From an uncultured Spirochaetaceae bacterium (GTDB taxonomy: Bacteria > Spirochaetota > Spirochaetia > Sphaerochaetales > Sphaerochaetaceae), in NCBI GenBank assembly GCA_944389075.1, contig CALXLA010000052.1, positions 1-59,216 on the forward strand: DNA of 59,216 bases, given 5' to 3'. Position numbers and translations under genes: made by a program. This document shows, piece after piece, positions 1-7,348 of this stretch. Position 1 is the first letter of the stretch; every line of letters starts with the position of its first letter. The notes below the pieces were generated by a model that was given only the letters and a program-made list of their open reading frames with translations, ran no database searches and was not told the origin of the DNA.

Positions 1-1175
1 GGAAGGTGATCTTCATCATTGATGAGTATGATGTCCCTCTCGATAAGGCCGAGAAGAACGGCTACTACAGAGAGATGCTGGATGTGATCAGAGCCATGCT
101 TCTCTCAGTGCTCAAGGACTGCCCATACACAGAGAAAGGGATACTCACAGGCTGCCTGAGGATATCAAGGGAAAGCCTGTTCACAGGGCTGAACAACCTC
201 ACGGTCTATTCAGTGACTGGGGAGAAGTTCGCAGATGCCTTCGGTTTCACGGACGAGGAAGTCATGAGGCTCCTTCATGATGCAGGCCTTGAGGATAAGG
301 CCGATATCATCAGAAAATGGTATGATGGCTACTCAATCGGCGGGATCAGCATCTATACGCCATGGGATGTTATATCATATGCGGACAAGCTTCTTGTGAA
401 TCCTGACTCGAAGCCTGAGAACTACTGGGCTAACTCAAGCGGCAATGATGTAATAAAGCGCTTTATAGAGATGACTGATGCGGAGGTCGGAGATGATTAT
501 TCTGCCCTCATCAGCGGGAGCGCGATAAGGAAGAGAATCACGGAGACGCTTACATACAGCAATCTCTATTCCGCGCCAGAGAATATCTGGAGCCTGTTCC
601 TGATGACAGGATACCTCACCCTTGCTGGCGAATATGATGCTAATGAAGAGAACGAGCTCAGGCTTCCGAATGAGGAGATAAGGAGGCTGTTCATATCATC
701 TGTCGATGAATGGTTCTCTGAGAAAGTGAGAAGAAGCAACAGGAAAGAACTGTTTGATGCAATATGGTCTGGGAATGAGACAGATCTATCGAATGAGATA
801 TCAAAGTATCTGAAGCAGACAATAAGCACATATGACTTCAGGGAACATTTCTACCATGCGTTCCTAGCGGGCCTCTTTTCCGGTGCTGGATATATCGTCA
901 GATCCAACAGGGAATCGGGAGATGGCAGACCGGATATCATCCTCCTGGACAGGAATACCGGCTATGCAGCTGTTTTTGAGCTGAAGATTGCGGACAGTCC
1001 CGAAGATATGGGGAATGCAGCGGACAGGGCAATAGCGCAGCTGAAGGAACGTGAATACGGAAGTGACCTTTTCGACTATGACAGGATAATCGGTTTCGGC
1101 ATCTCGTTCTTCCGTAAACGTGCTCTTGTCAGAACCGCTGATATGGAACAATACACAGGAAACATAACCTGGTAG
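1..1175 (+). CDS. AAA-ATPase-like / PD-(D/E)XK nuclease family protein, 5' end outside window
   Basis: The reading frame is open to the left edge, so the gene starts upstream of the window. The first visible residues (KVIFIIDEYD) are the Walker B strand, so the Walker A part is missing only because of the cut. About 390 residues remain. The C-terminus carries a PD-(D/E)XK-like core: RPDII near residue 308 and FELKIA near 325. This matches the widespread AAA-ATPase_like plus PDDEXK_9 architecture, common in gut bacteria and often present in many copies per genome; its biological role is not established. The next gene is a full-length paralogue on the same strand. The family call is confident; any function beyond ATP binding and a nuclease fold is not supported. 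Confidence 0.85.
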   Translation, partial: KVIFIIDEYDVPLDKAEKNGYYREMLDVIRAMLLSVLKDCPYTEKGILTGCLRISRESLFTGLNNLTVYSVTGEKFADAFGFTDEEVMRLLHDAGLEDKADIIRKWYDGYSIGGISIYTPWDVISYADKLLVNPDSKPENYWANSSGNDVIKRFIEMTDAEVGDDYSALISGSAIRKRITETLTYSNLYSAPENIWSLFLMTGYLTLAGEYDANEENELRLPNEEIRRLFISSVDEWFSEKVRRSNRKELFDAIWSGNETDLSNEISKYLKQTISTYDFREHFYHAFLAGLFSGAGYIVRSNRESGDGRPDIILLDRNTGYAAVFELKIADSPEDMGNAADRAIAQLKEREYGSDLFDYDRIIGFGISFFRKRALVRTADMEQYTGNITW

Positions 1176-1550
1176 TATTGATTCAGTTTATGCTATCGAC
1201 CCGGAATGAATGATCATCGCACTGTTCTGAAACAATGCTTATGCATTCAAATATGGTATGTATACATGTTAAAGCTTGGCAGAGAGGTGTTTTCTATGGA
1301 AATCAGTGGCTCAATTGAGCAGCGGGTATCATCATGATTCGGTTTATCTTATAAGTCATTCAGGTATTTCTTTCCGATAGCTTCTGCTGTTTTTCTGCAT
1401 CCCTCATCCCGTCCCATCCGGCTTCCATGAGTTTCCTATATGCGATGATTAGAAGCCATAATGAATAATGAATCATCACTTTGAGAACTTTACGCCCTTA
1501 TTGATTGTCGGAAATATGATTTCCCTGCGTATATATATCAGGGGGAAGTT
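1176..1550. other. 375-base gap between the two AAA/nuclease paralogues
   Basis: No confident gene lies here. It holds a perfect 12-base palindrome GCTCAATTGAGC at 1309-1320, a possible 13-codon plus-strand ORF starting at 1295 that I do not believe, and a minus-strand coding-like remnant at 1349-1476 listed separately. The end of the gap supplies the GGGGGAAG ribosome binding site of the next gene. Confidence 0.6.
1349..1476 (-). pseudogene. Possible frameshifted remnant of a small unknown protein
   Basis: On the minus strand an ATG at 1476 opens a 38-codon frame (stop at 1360-1362) containing AYRKLMEAGWDGMRDAEK. A different frame then reads TAEAIGKKYLNDL and stops at 1349-1351. Both segments look like real protein sequence, and joining them needs one frameshift near a run of five A residues (complement of 1394-1400). 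I do not recognise the family. It could also be a genuine 38-residue ORF or chance. Confidence 0.25.
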
Positions 1551-3191
1551 ATGACGAATACTCTTGATACAGTGTATACTGAGGACATGAAGGACGTGAC
1601 AGTAAGCACATCTGATTTCCGTACGATCAGGCAGTGCGATATGGTATATGTTGATAAGACGGAATATGCCTACAGGCTTGCAAGAAGCCCGGAAGGGAGC
1701 TTCTTCTTCCTGTCGCGCCCGAGAAGGTTCGGGAAGAGCCTGTTCTGTTCGACGCTTCATGAGCTCTTTGAAGGAAACAGAGAGCTTTTCGAAGGACTGT
1801 ACATAACAGAGAAGACAGACTACAGCTTCGAGAAGTATCCTGTCCTGCATTTCTCATTCAGCAGCATAACAATGCTGAGGGATATTTATTTCTCAAGACT
1901 GCAGCGCATGATTGCCAGGGAAGCCCGCCATAACGGTGTGGTTATAGAAAACAGCGATCCTGCCAGCATGCTTGAGAATCTTATCGATGTGCTTGTCAGA
2001 AAGACTGGGAAGAAAGTTGTCATAATAATCGATGAGTATGACTCACCGTTCACATCGCTTCTGGAATCGGATGACAGAGCATTCATCGGAGAGGTCAGGG
2101 CGGTATTCAATTCCCTGTACAAGACGATCAAGGATATGACAGGCTCCACCAGGATGCTGTTCATAACAGGGATCGTGAAACTCGCGAATCTCTCGATATT
2201 CTCTGCGATGAACAATCTCCGGGACATCTCAATGGATCCTGTGTTCGCAGCGGCATTCGGCTATACGGATAAGGAGCTGGGCGATTATTTCGGAGAGGGC
2301 ATGGATGAGTACCTTGAGGAGCATCCAGGAGAATACAGATCAAGGGAAGAGTTCCAGAGGAAGATAAGGGAATACTATGATGGATACAGATTCTCATACA
2401 TGTCGGATGTGACAGTGTATAATCCTGTATCGATAGGGTTCTTCTTCACGACATACTATGAGTTCCGAGCCTGGTGGATAGAGACGGGAGCGTCCACGAT
2501 GGCAGTGAATCTTGCCAGGAACAATAATCTTCTGGAGCTGCTTGATGATGACAGGCTTTTTATCAGTCCGGATGCATTCTCTGTGTTTGATATAGATGAT
2601 ATAGCGGATGGGACTCTCTCTTCAGAGGGAGCTTCCGCATTCCTGTATTACGCAGGCTATCTCTCAATCGGTACATATGAGGACGGAATGCTGGGGCTTG
2701 CGTTTCCGAACAATGAGGTGAGAAGGAGCTTTGTCCGTGATCTGGTACGGAAATACAGGGGAAATACAGATCTGAATGATGCGTTGTGGATAAGGTCATT
2801 CATCAGGGCCTGCCGTGAAGGGAATGCCGAGGAGGTGATGGGAAGGCTCGATGAGTATTTCTCCGCATTCTCGTATGAGCTTGCAGGGAATATGGGCGAG
2901 AGGTTCTATCACTCTATATTCCATGCAGTGTTCATAATGGCAGGTATGCTGTCATACAGCGAGGACAGGGGATACAGGGGAAGGGCAGATGAGGCGATAA
3001 TCACGGACAGCCATATCTGGATATTCGAGCTGAAGGTTGACAGGAGCGCGGAAGAGGCGTTGCATCAGATAGAAGAGCGTGGATATGCCAAGAAATACAG
3101 CTATCTGATGAGGCCTGAGACGAAGATCCACAAAGTTGGTATAAGCTTCTCTTCTGCAGAGAGGGGAATCACTGAATGGAAATGTATCTGA
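1551..3191 (+). CDS. AAA-ATPase-like / PD-(D/E)XK nuclease family protein, full length
   Basis: This 546-residue protein starts at an ATG preceded by GGGGGAAG. Residues 56-63 (RPRRFGKS) are the family's P-loop variant. Residues about 157-165 (VVIIIDEYD) are Walker B. The C-terminus has the nuclease core, with acidic residues in ADEAIITD and the FELKVD strand near residue 490. It is a paralogue of the truncated gene upstream: both share the IIDEYD motif, the EYYDGYRF/KWYDGYSI-type central motif and the FELK strand. Members are typically about 500-580 residues, so this copy appears intact. The role is unknown; DNA-targeting, mobile-element or defence roles have been considered for related nucleases, but nothing here proves one. 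It ends 67 bases before the convergent ABC ATPase gene. Confidence 0.88.
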   Translation: MTNTLDTVYTEDMKDVTVSTSDFRTIRQCDMVYVDKTEYAYRLARSPEGSFFFLSRPRRFGKSLFCSTLHELFEGNRELFEGLYITEKTDYSFEKYPVLHFSFSSITMLRDIYFSRLQRMIAREARHNGVVIENSDPASMLENLIDVLVRKTGKKVVIIIDEYDSPFTSLLESDDRAFIGEVRAVFNSLYKTIKDMTGSTRMLFITGIVKLANLSIFSAMNNLRDISMDPVFAAAFGYTDKELGDYFGEGMDEYLEEHPGEYRSREEFQRKIREYYDGYRFSYMSDVTVYNPVSIGFFFTTYYEFRAWWIETGASTMAVNLARNNNLLELLDDDRLFISPDAFSVFDIDDIADGTLSSEGASAFLYYAGYLSIGTYEDGMLGLAFPNNEVRRSFVRDLVRKYRGNTDLNDALWIRSFIRACREGNAEEVMGRLDEYFSAFSYELAGNMGERFYHSIFHAVFIMAGMLSYSEDRGYRGRADEAIITDSHIWIFELKVDRSAEEALHQIEERGYAKKYSYLMRPETKIHKVGISFSSAERGITEWKCI

Positions 3192-3258
3192 ATCTCCAGA
3201 CGTGTTATGTGATTGAAGAAAGAAAGCCGAAGCTTTATCAGCCCCGGCCATTTAGTTC

Positions 3259-4047
3259 CTAGTTGGTAAGAAGCCCTTCGTCTGAATCGAATTCCTTCTT
3301 CCTTATATGTCTGAATTCATCTACGAGGCCTTGTACGGTAAGGCCTTTCTTATCGTCACCAGCAAGGTCAAGGATTATGTGGCCCTCATCCATCATTATA
3401 AGCCTGTTGCCGTAGTCTATGGCGAACTGCATGTTGTGAGTGACCATCATCGCAGTGAGGTTGTCACGCTTGATGTACTCCTTTGTGAGATCCATGACGA
3501 TTTCTGCATTTCTGGGGTCAAGCGCTGCGGTGTGTTCATCAAGAAGCATCAGCTTAGGGTGTGAGAGGGTCGCCATAAGCAATGTAAGGGCCTGACGCTG
3601 TCCACCGGAGAGAAGCCCTACATTGTCTGACATCCTGTCATCAAGGCCGATTGACTCAAGGAGTCCCTGGAAATACTTTCTCCTTTCCTTCGTGAGTCCG
3701 AATCTGAGGCCTTTCATGCCTTTTGAGGATGCGAGATTCATATTGTCCTCAACAGACATATTCGCACTTGTGCCTTTAGTCGGATCCTGGAAAATCCTTC
3801 CGATCATGAAGGCCCTCTTGTATTCAGGAGCGTTAGTTATATCCTTCCCATCCAGCTTTATCGTACCGGATGTCACAGGGAAAGTCCCCGCTATCATGTT
3901 GAAGAGGGTTGATTTGCCAGATCCGTTGGAACCGATTACGCAGATCACATCACCGGAATTGACATGGAGGTTTATATTCTCAAGCGCCACTTTCTCATTC
4001 ACGGTTCCAGGGAAGAAGACTTTTGTTACGTGTTCGATATCAAGCAT
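3259..4047 (-). CDS. ABC transporter ATPase, tryptophan/TrpZ-type system
   Basis: This 262-residue cytoplasmic ATPase energises the adjacent permease. Visible motifs are Walker A GSNGSGKST, signature LSGGQRQ, Walker B LMLLDEH and the H-loop VTHN. The phrase LDEHTAALDP and the gene order (two PF04392-type binding proteins, permease, ATPase) match the TrpXYZ-like systems annotated as tryptophan or unknown-substrate importers. The start codon overlaps the permease stop by 8 bases (4040-4047), indicating translational coupling. The substrate cannot be read from sequence: tryptophan is the best-known case, but this family is broad. Confidence 0.9.
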   Translation of the reverse strand: MLDIEHVTKVFFPGTVNEKVALENINLHVNSGDVICVIGSNGSGKSTLFNMIAGTFPVTSGTIKLDGKDITNAPEYKRAFMIGRIFQDPTKGTSANMSVEDNMNLASSKGMKGLRFGLTKERRKYFQGLLESIGLDDRMSDNVGLLSGGQRQALTLLMATLSHPKLMLLDEHTAALDPRNAEIVMDLTKEYIKRDNLTAMMVTHNMQFAIDYGNRLIMMDEGHIILDLAGDDKKGLTVQGLVDEFRHIRKKEFDSDEGLLTN

Positions 4048-4975
4048 TCTCGGTACCTCCGTTCTCGATTCTCGAAAGGGCTTTCTTTCTTGCAGTGCCT
4101 GCAGCTGCCATTGCCCTTGTCTGAGCTACTGCAAGGGAGATGATGACAAGTATGCCTGTAAGAAGCTTGAAGTCGTTCGGCGTGATGCCGATGAGATAAC
4201 CATACTTCCTGCCGAGGAACATCAGTGCTTTGTAGATGATGCCGCCGAGTATTGCCCTGAGTGTTATAAGCGTGATTTTATTGGACGAGAAGAGGAATTC
4301 TCCGAGCATGATCGCTGCCAGTCCCTGTACGACCATTCCTGTTCCGAGATTGGCATCAGCAAAGCCCTGATACTGCGCGAGAAGTCCTCCTGAGAGAGCG
4401 ATGAGGCCATTTGAGAGCCCGACTCCGATGAGCTTCAGGGCCGATGGATTCATTCCCTGAGAGATTATGACCTGCTCATTTCCGCCAAGAGCTCCGAGTG
4501 CGAGTCCTAGATCTGTACGGAAGAAGAGATCCATGAGGATCTTCACTATAAGTACGAAGATGAGCGTGCCGGCAAGGGATGCCACAGCATCAGACAGGAA
4601 TGGAAATGCTTCCGGGAACAGCCTGTACAGTGTCTCGACCCTTACGAGCGATACATTCGCTTTGTTCCCGAGAATCCTGAGATTGATGGAATAGAGCATA
4701 GTCATTGTCAGAATACCTGCAAGAAGCCCGGGGATGCGGAGCTTGTTGTGTATCGTTGCAGTTACAAGTCCGCAGAGGACTCCTGTCAGGAATGCCAGCA
4801 CAAGCCCGACCGTTATACCAAGTCCATTCACTATGCACATCGTTGCGACTGCCGCGCCAGTTGCGACAGATCCATCGCATGTCAGATCCGCGAAATCGAG
4901 AATCCTGTAGCTTATCAGGATTCCCAGAACCATTATCGAGAAGATCAGGCCTTCTACGAAAATTCCTTCAATCAT
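4040..4975 (-). CDS. ABC transporter permease, BPL_HMP/TrpY type
   Basis: This integral membrane protein of 311 residues has about eight or nine hydrophobic segments. It begins MIEGIFVEGLIFSIMVLGI, and YRILDFADLTCDGS is the family's conserved early motif. This permease type resembles branched-chain amino-acid permeases and pairs with PF04392-type binding proteins. It sits between the binding-protein gene (85 bases upstream, with a stable hairpin in the gap) and the ATPase gene, which it overlaps. Only one permease gene is present, so a homodimeric channel is inferred. The ribosome binding site (AAAGGATGGG) is imperfect. Confidence 0.88.
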   Translation of the reverse strand: MIEGIFVEGLIFSIMVLGILISYRILDFADLTCDGSVATGAAVATMCIVNGLGITVGLVLAFLTGVLCGLVTATIHNKLRIPGLLAGILTMTMLYSINLRILGNKANVSLVRVETLYRLFPEAFPFLSDAVASLAGTLIFVLIVKILMDLFFRTDLGLALGALGGNEQVIISQGMNPSALKLIGVGLSNGLIALSGGLLAQYQGFADANLGTGMVVQGLAAIMLGEFLFSSNKITLITLRAILGGIIYKALMFLGRKYGYLIGITPNDFKLLTGILVIISLAVAQTRAMAAAGTARKKALSRIENGGTENA

Positions 4976-5020
4976 AAATGATTACCGCCCATCCTTTGGT
5001 TTCGTGTATTTCAAAGCAGA

Positions 5021-5040
5021 AGACCGCCATAAGGCGGCCT
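5021..5040 (-). terminator. Hairpin between binding-protein and permease genes
   Basis: On the minus strand the arms AGGCCGCC and GGCGGTCT form an 8-bp stem (one G.U) around a TTAT loop. It is followed by TCTGCTTT, a poor U-tract. It lies just after the binding-protein stop. It could be a weak terminator or an mRNA-stabilising stem that lets the binding protein be made in excess over the membrane parts. Confidence 0.5.
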
Positions 5041-5059
5041 ATTCTACAATAGCAGATTT

Positions 5060-6061
5060 TCAGCGTACTGTCTTCACGCCATTTTCGATTATGACTTTAG
5101 CGCTGTCGATCTGTTCCTGAGGAATCTCGATTCCGAGCTTCTTTGCTGTGTCAAGATTGTACCAGAGCTCGAAATCAGCAGGATCTGTCAGGAATACAGT
5201 GCCGAGTGAACCAGGATTCTCCCCATTGACGATTCTCTCGATGAGCTTTCCGACCTCGACACCGATTGAATGGTAGTTGAATCCCCATGAGATGAGGAAT
5301 GGAAGACCATCGACTCCGGATGGATCTGCTGCAAAGAGAGCCTTGCCTGCGGAATCGCAGACATCTGCGATGGCAGAGAGCGCGGAGATTACATTGTTGT
5401 CAGTTGCGATATATACGGCATCGACTCTGTCTATGATCGACTGGGTTGCCATCATCACCTCAGAAGAGTTTGTTACAGCAACCTCGACAAACTCCACCCC
5501 GAGCTTTTCACAGGCGGCCTTGGCCTGTTCCATGAGGACTATGCCATTCTGCTCACCTGATGAGTAGACATTGCCGATTGTCTTTGCGCCTGTGATATCG
5601 ATGAGAAGCTTGATCTGGGCTTCTACAGGATTCATGTCGCTGACGCCGCAGACATTGCTTTCCGGATCTGGCGCATTGTTATCTGCGACAAGGCCGGCAT
5701 CCTGAGGATCTGTCACAGCAGCGAAAAGTACAGGGATGTCAGTGAAGACATTCGCCAGAGCCTGTGCCGATGCTGTTCCGATTCCGAGGACGATGTCAGC
5801 ACCTTCGCTCTTGAACTGCTGGGCAATCGACGATGCTGTAGAGATATCGCCATTTGCATTCTGGAAATCATATCTTACATTGATATCAGTCGTCGCAAGA
5901 TATTCCTGCATACCTTCCTCTACAGAATCAAGCGCAGCATGGGAAAGGAGCTTAGAAACTCCTATCAGTATAGTGCCATCATCGGCAGCCTCTGCAGTTC
6001 CTCCTGCAGCAAGAGCAAATGTCTGAATAAGTACTGCAAGCAGAATCAGTATCTTTTTCAT
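5060..6061 (-). CDS. ABC transporter substrate-binding protein (TrpX/PF04392 type), copy 1
   Basis: This 333-residue periplasmic binding protein has a Sec-type leader (MKKILILLAVLIQTFALAAG) and then ILIGVSKLLSHAALDSVEEG, the family's first strand and helix. Other hallmarks are NANGDISTASSIAQ and GIGTASAQALAN. GGAGG precedes the ATG. It is the last binding-protein gene before the permease, so it is the likelier main partner. It is closely related to the next gene upstream (6161-7099), which implies tandem duplication. The substrate is probably an aromatic amino acid or related small molecule; this is inferred from the family name only. Confidence 0.9.
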   Translation of the reverse strand: MKKILILLAVLIQTFALAAGGTAEAADDGTILIGVSKLLSHAALDSVEEGMQEYLATTDINVRYDFQNANGDISTASSIAQQFKSEGADIVLGIGTASAQALANVFTDIPVLFAAVTDPQDAGLVADNNAPDPESNVCGVSDMNPVEAQIKLLIDITGAKTIGNVYSSGEQNGIVLMEQAKAACEKLGVEFVEVAVTNSSEVMMATQSIIDRVDAVYIATDNNVISALSAIADVCDSAGKALFAADPSGVDGLPFLISWGFNYHSIGVEVGKLIERIVNGENPGSLGTVFLTDPADFELWYNLDTAKKLGIEIPQEQIDSAKVIIENGVKTVR

Positions 6062-6069
6062 AAGACCTC

Positions 6070-6095
6070 CCTGTTAGTTATTCGAACTATACAGG
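6070..6095 (-). promoter_or_regulatory. Imperfect inverted repeat upstream of binding protein copy 1
   Basis: The arms CCTGTTAGTT and AACTATACAGG (plus-strand reading) pair with a single bulged base around ATTCG. It lies 9-34 bases before the start codon at 6061. It may be an operator or an RNA hairpin in the leader between the two binding-protein genes. The GGAGG of the downstream gene sits at its edge. Confidence 0.35.
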
Positions 6096-6160
6096 AAGGA
6101 GAGATTAGAATGCAATGTTTGAGATTCAAAGTGTGAATAAATATTCAGAAAATATTCTTT

Positions 6161-7099
6161 TCAGACAACGTATGCAGCGTTCTCAAGCATATCAGCAGGT
6201 ATTTCAATGCCAAGCCTTGATGCGACTGACGTATTTATATAGAGATCCAGATCCTCAAGATATTCAGTACCTATCTCAGAAGGGCTTTCGCCATTGAGGA
6301 TCCTGAGGACAATCTCTCCCGTCTGCCGTCCTGACTGATAGTAGTTGAAGCCTCCGGCTACAAGCACATCGGTTCCGAATGACGAGGTCGTGTCTGCGCT
6401 GAACAGAGGGACAGAGGCCTCAGTGCAGACTTCGGAAAGCGATGAGATTGCTGATATCACCGTGTTGTCTGTTGCGACATACATCGCATCTACCCTGTCT
6501 ATTATGGAAAGCGCCGCCATCCGGACCTCTGAAGAGTTTGCCACGGACGCGGAGATGAAGCTGACTCCGTTTTCCTTGCATACGGCTTTCATCCTCTCCA
6601 TGCTCGCTATCCCGTTTGCCTCGCCTGAGGTGTAGAGCATGCCGATTGATTCCGCTCCTGTCAGCTGCTCAATCAGGCTGAAGTGCTCTTTGATGGGCAC
6701 TTCGTCTGATGTGCCTGCGACATTATCCAGACCAGAAAGACCTGCTGCTTCCACATCCGTTACTGTAGCGAAGACGACAGGAATGTCCTCAAAGGCATTT
6801 GCCAGCGCCTGCGCAGCCGGTGTGGCTATTCCTATTGTTATGTCAACACCCTCTGTCCTGAATACATTCGCAATCGACGCAGCTGTCGAGATATCGCCAT
6901 TTGCGTTCTGGAGATCGTATTCGGCATTGACTCCATTTTCCTCAAGATAGTCGATTATGCCTCTTTCTATATCATCAAGGGCAGGGTGGGCCATCAGCTT
7001 CGATATGCCTATTTTCAGGTCATCGCTTTCTGCCGAAGCCTGCGCAGATAGCGAGAATGACGAAATCAGAAGCAGCGAAAGCAATAGTATCTTCCTCAT
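6161..7099 (-). CDS. ABC transporter substrate-binding protein (TrpX/PF04392 type), copy 2
   Basis: This 312-residue periplasmic protein has a cleavable leader ending near SLSAQASAES. It keeps the same order of motifs as copy 1: LKIGISKLMAHPALDDIERG, NANGDISTAASIAN, GIATPAAQALAN. It is the first gene of the minus-strand importer operon and lies directly behind a pair of TTAC-N8-GTAA repeats that look like the operon operator. GGGAG precedes the ATG. Two binding proteins feeding one permease usually broaden or tune ligand range. The divergence suggests the copies are not redundant, but the ligands cannot be told apart from sequence. Confidence 0.9.
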   Translation of the reverse strand: MRKILLLSLLLISSFSLSAQASAESDDLKIGISKLMAHPALDDIERGIIDYLEENGVNAEYDLQNANGDISTAASIANVFRTEGVDITIGIATPAAQALANAFEDIPVVFATVTDVEAAGLSGLDNVAGTSDEVPIKEHFSLIEQLTGAESIGMLYTSGEANGIASMERMKAVCKENGVSFISASVANSSEVRMAALSIIDRVDAMYVATDNTVISAISSLSEVCTEASVPLFSADTTSSFGTDVLVAGGFNYYQSGRQTGEIVLRILNGESPSEIGTEYLEDLDLYINTSVASRLGIEIPADMLENAAYVV

Positions 7100-7102
7100 G
7101 TG

Positions 7103-7137
7103 TTACTCCCTATAGTAATTGTTACTATAAGAAGTAA
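7103..7137. promoter_or_regulatory. Tandem palindromic operator upstream of the TrpXYZ-like operon
   Basis: Two copies of TTAC-N8-GTAA lie at 7103-7118 and 7122-7137, exactly 19 bases apart. Between them sits a second symmetric arrangement, TATAGTAA-TTG-TTACTATA (7111-7129). They occupy 4-38 bases upstream of the start at 7099. Symmetry and position suit a dimeric repressor. The regulator is not identifiable here; TrpR is only a guess, since the match to the known TrpR operator is poor. Confidence 0.5.
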
Positions 7138-7160
7138 TCACTGTGATGTCAATACATCTT

Positions 7161-7319
7161 TCAGAAATCTATATCGAGATACTCATCATCTTCGTCTTCA
7201 TACAATCCGCTGTCTTCGGCTATCCCGTCATCGATTTCGGGTATGATTGTATAGAGGACATCTTCCTCGGTATCTTCTGTCTCTTCCATGACCTGATTAT
7301 AATCCTTTTTCCTATTCAT
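7161..7319 (-). CDS. Small, very acidic hypothetical protein (52 aa)
   Basis: An ATG at 7319 gives a 52-residue frame beginning MNRKKDYNQVMEETEDTEED and ending EDEDDEYLDIDF. Over a third of the residues are Asp or Glu. There is no membrane segment or leader. It lies between the importer operon and the divergent PdxA-like gene, 29 bases from that gene's start. The upstream sequence lacks a good ribosome binding site; an earlier start would lengthen it to 77 residues but would overlap the PdxA-like gene. I do not recognise it. Amino-acid bias of this kind is typical of small acidic proteins but can also arise by chance. Confidence 0.4.
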   Translation of the reverse strand: MNRKKDYNQVMEETEDTEEDVLYTIIPEIDDGIAEDSGLYEDEDDEYLDIDF

Positions 7320-7336
7320 GGTAGCTTGTCTTGTGG

Positions 7337-7342
7337 TAGAAT
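7337..7342 (+). promoter_or_regulatory. Possible -10 element (TAGAAT) for a leaderless PdxA-like transcript
   Basis: TAGAAT lies 7 bases before the ATG at 7349, and no ribosome binding site is visible in between. If used, transcription would begin at or next to the start codon. The -35 region (TTCATG, 16-base spacer) is weak, so support is limited. Confidence 0.3.
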
Positions 7343-7348
7343 TCCTGT

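Noticed and set aside
1309-1320. Palindrome GCTCAATTGAGC as an operator
   Set aside because: It is isolated, over 230 bases from the next start codon, and no matching copy was noticed elsewhere in the window.
1295-1336. 13-codon plus-strand ORF between the nuclease paralogues
   Set aside because: Too short, only a loose ribosome binding site, and no link to a downstream gene.
1-3191. The two AAA/nuclease frames as halves of one broken gene
   Set aside because: Each carries its own Walker B and its own C-terminal nuclease core, so they are separate paralogues.
7103-7137. Calling the TTAC/GTAA repeats a TrpR box
   Set aside because: The known TrpR operator (GTACTAGTTAACTAGTAC-like) does not match well enough; kept only as an unassigned operator.
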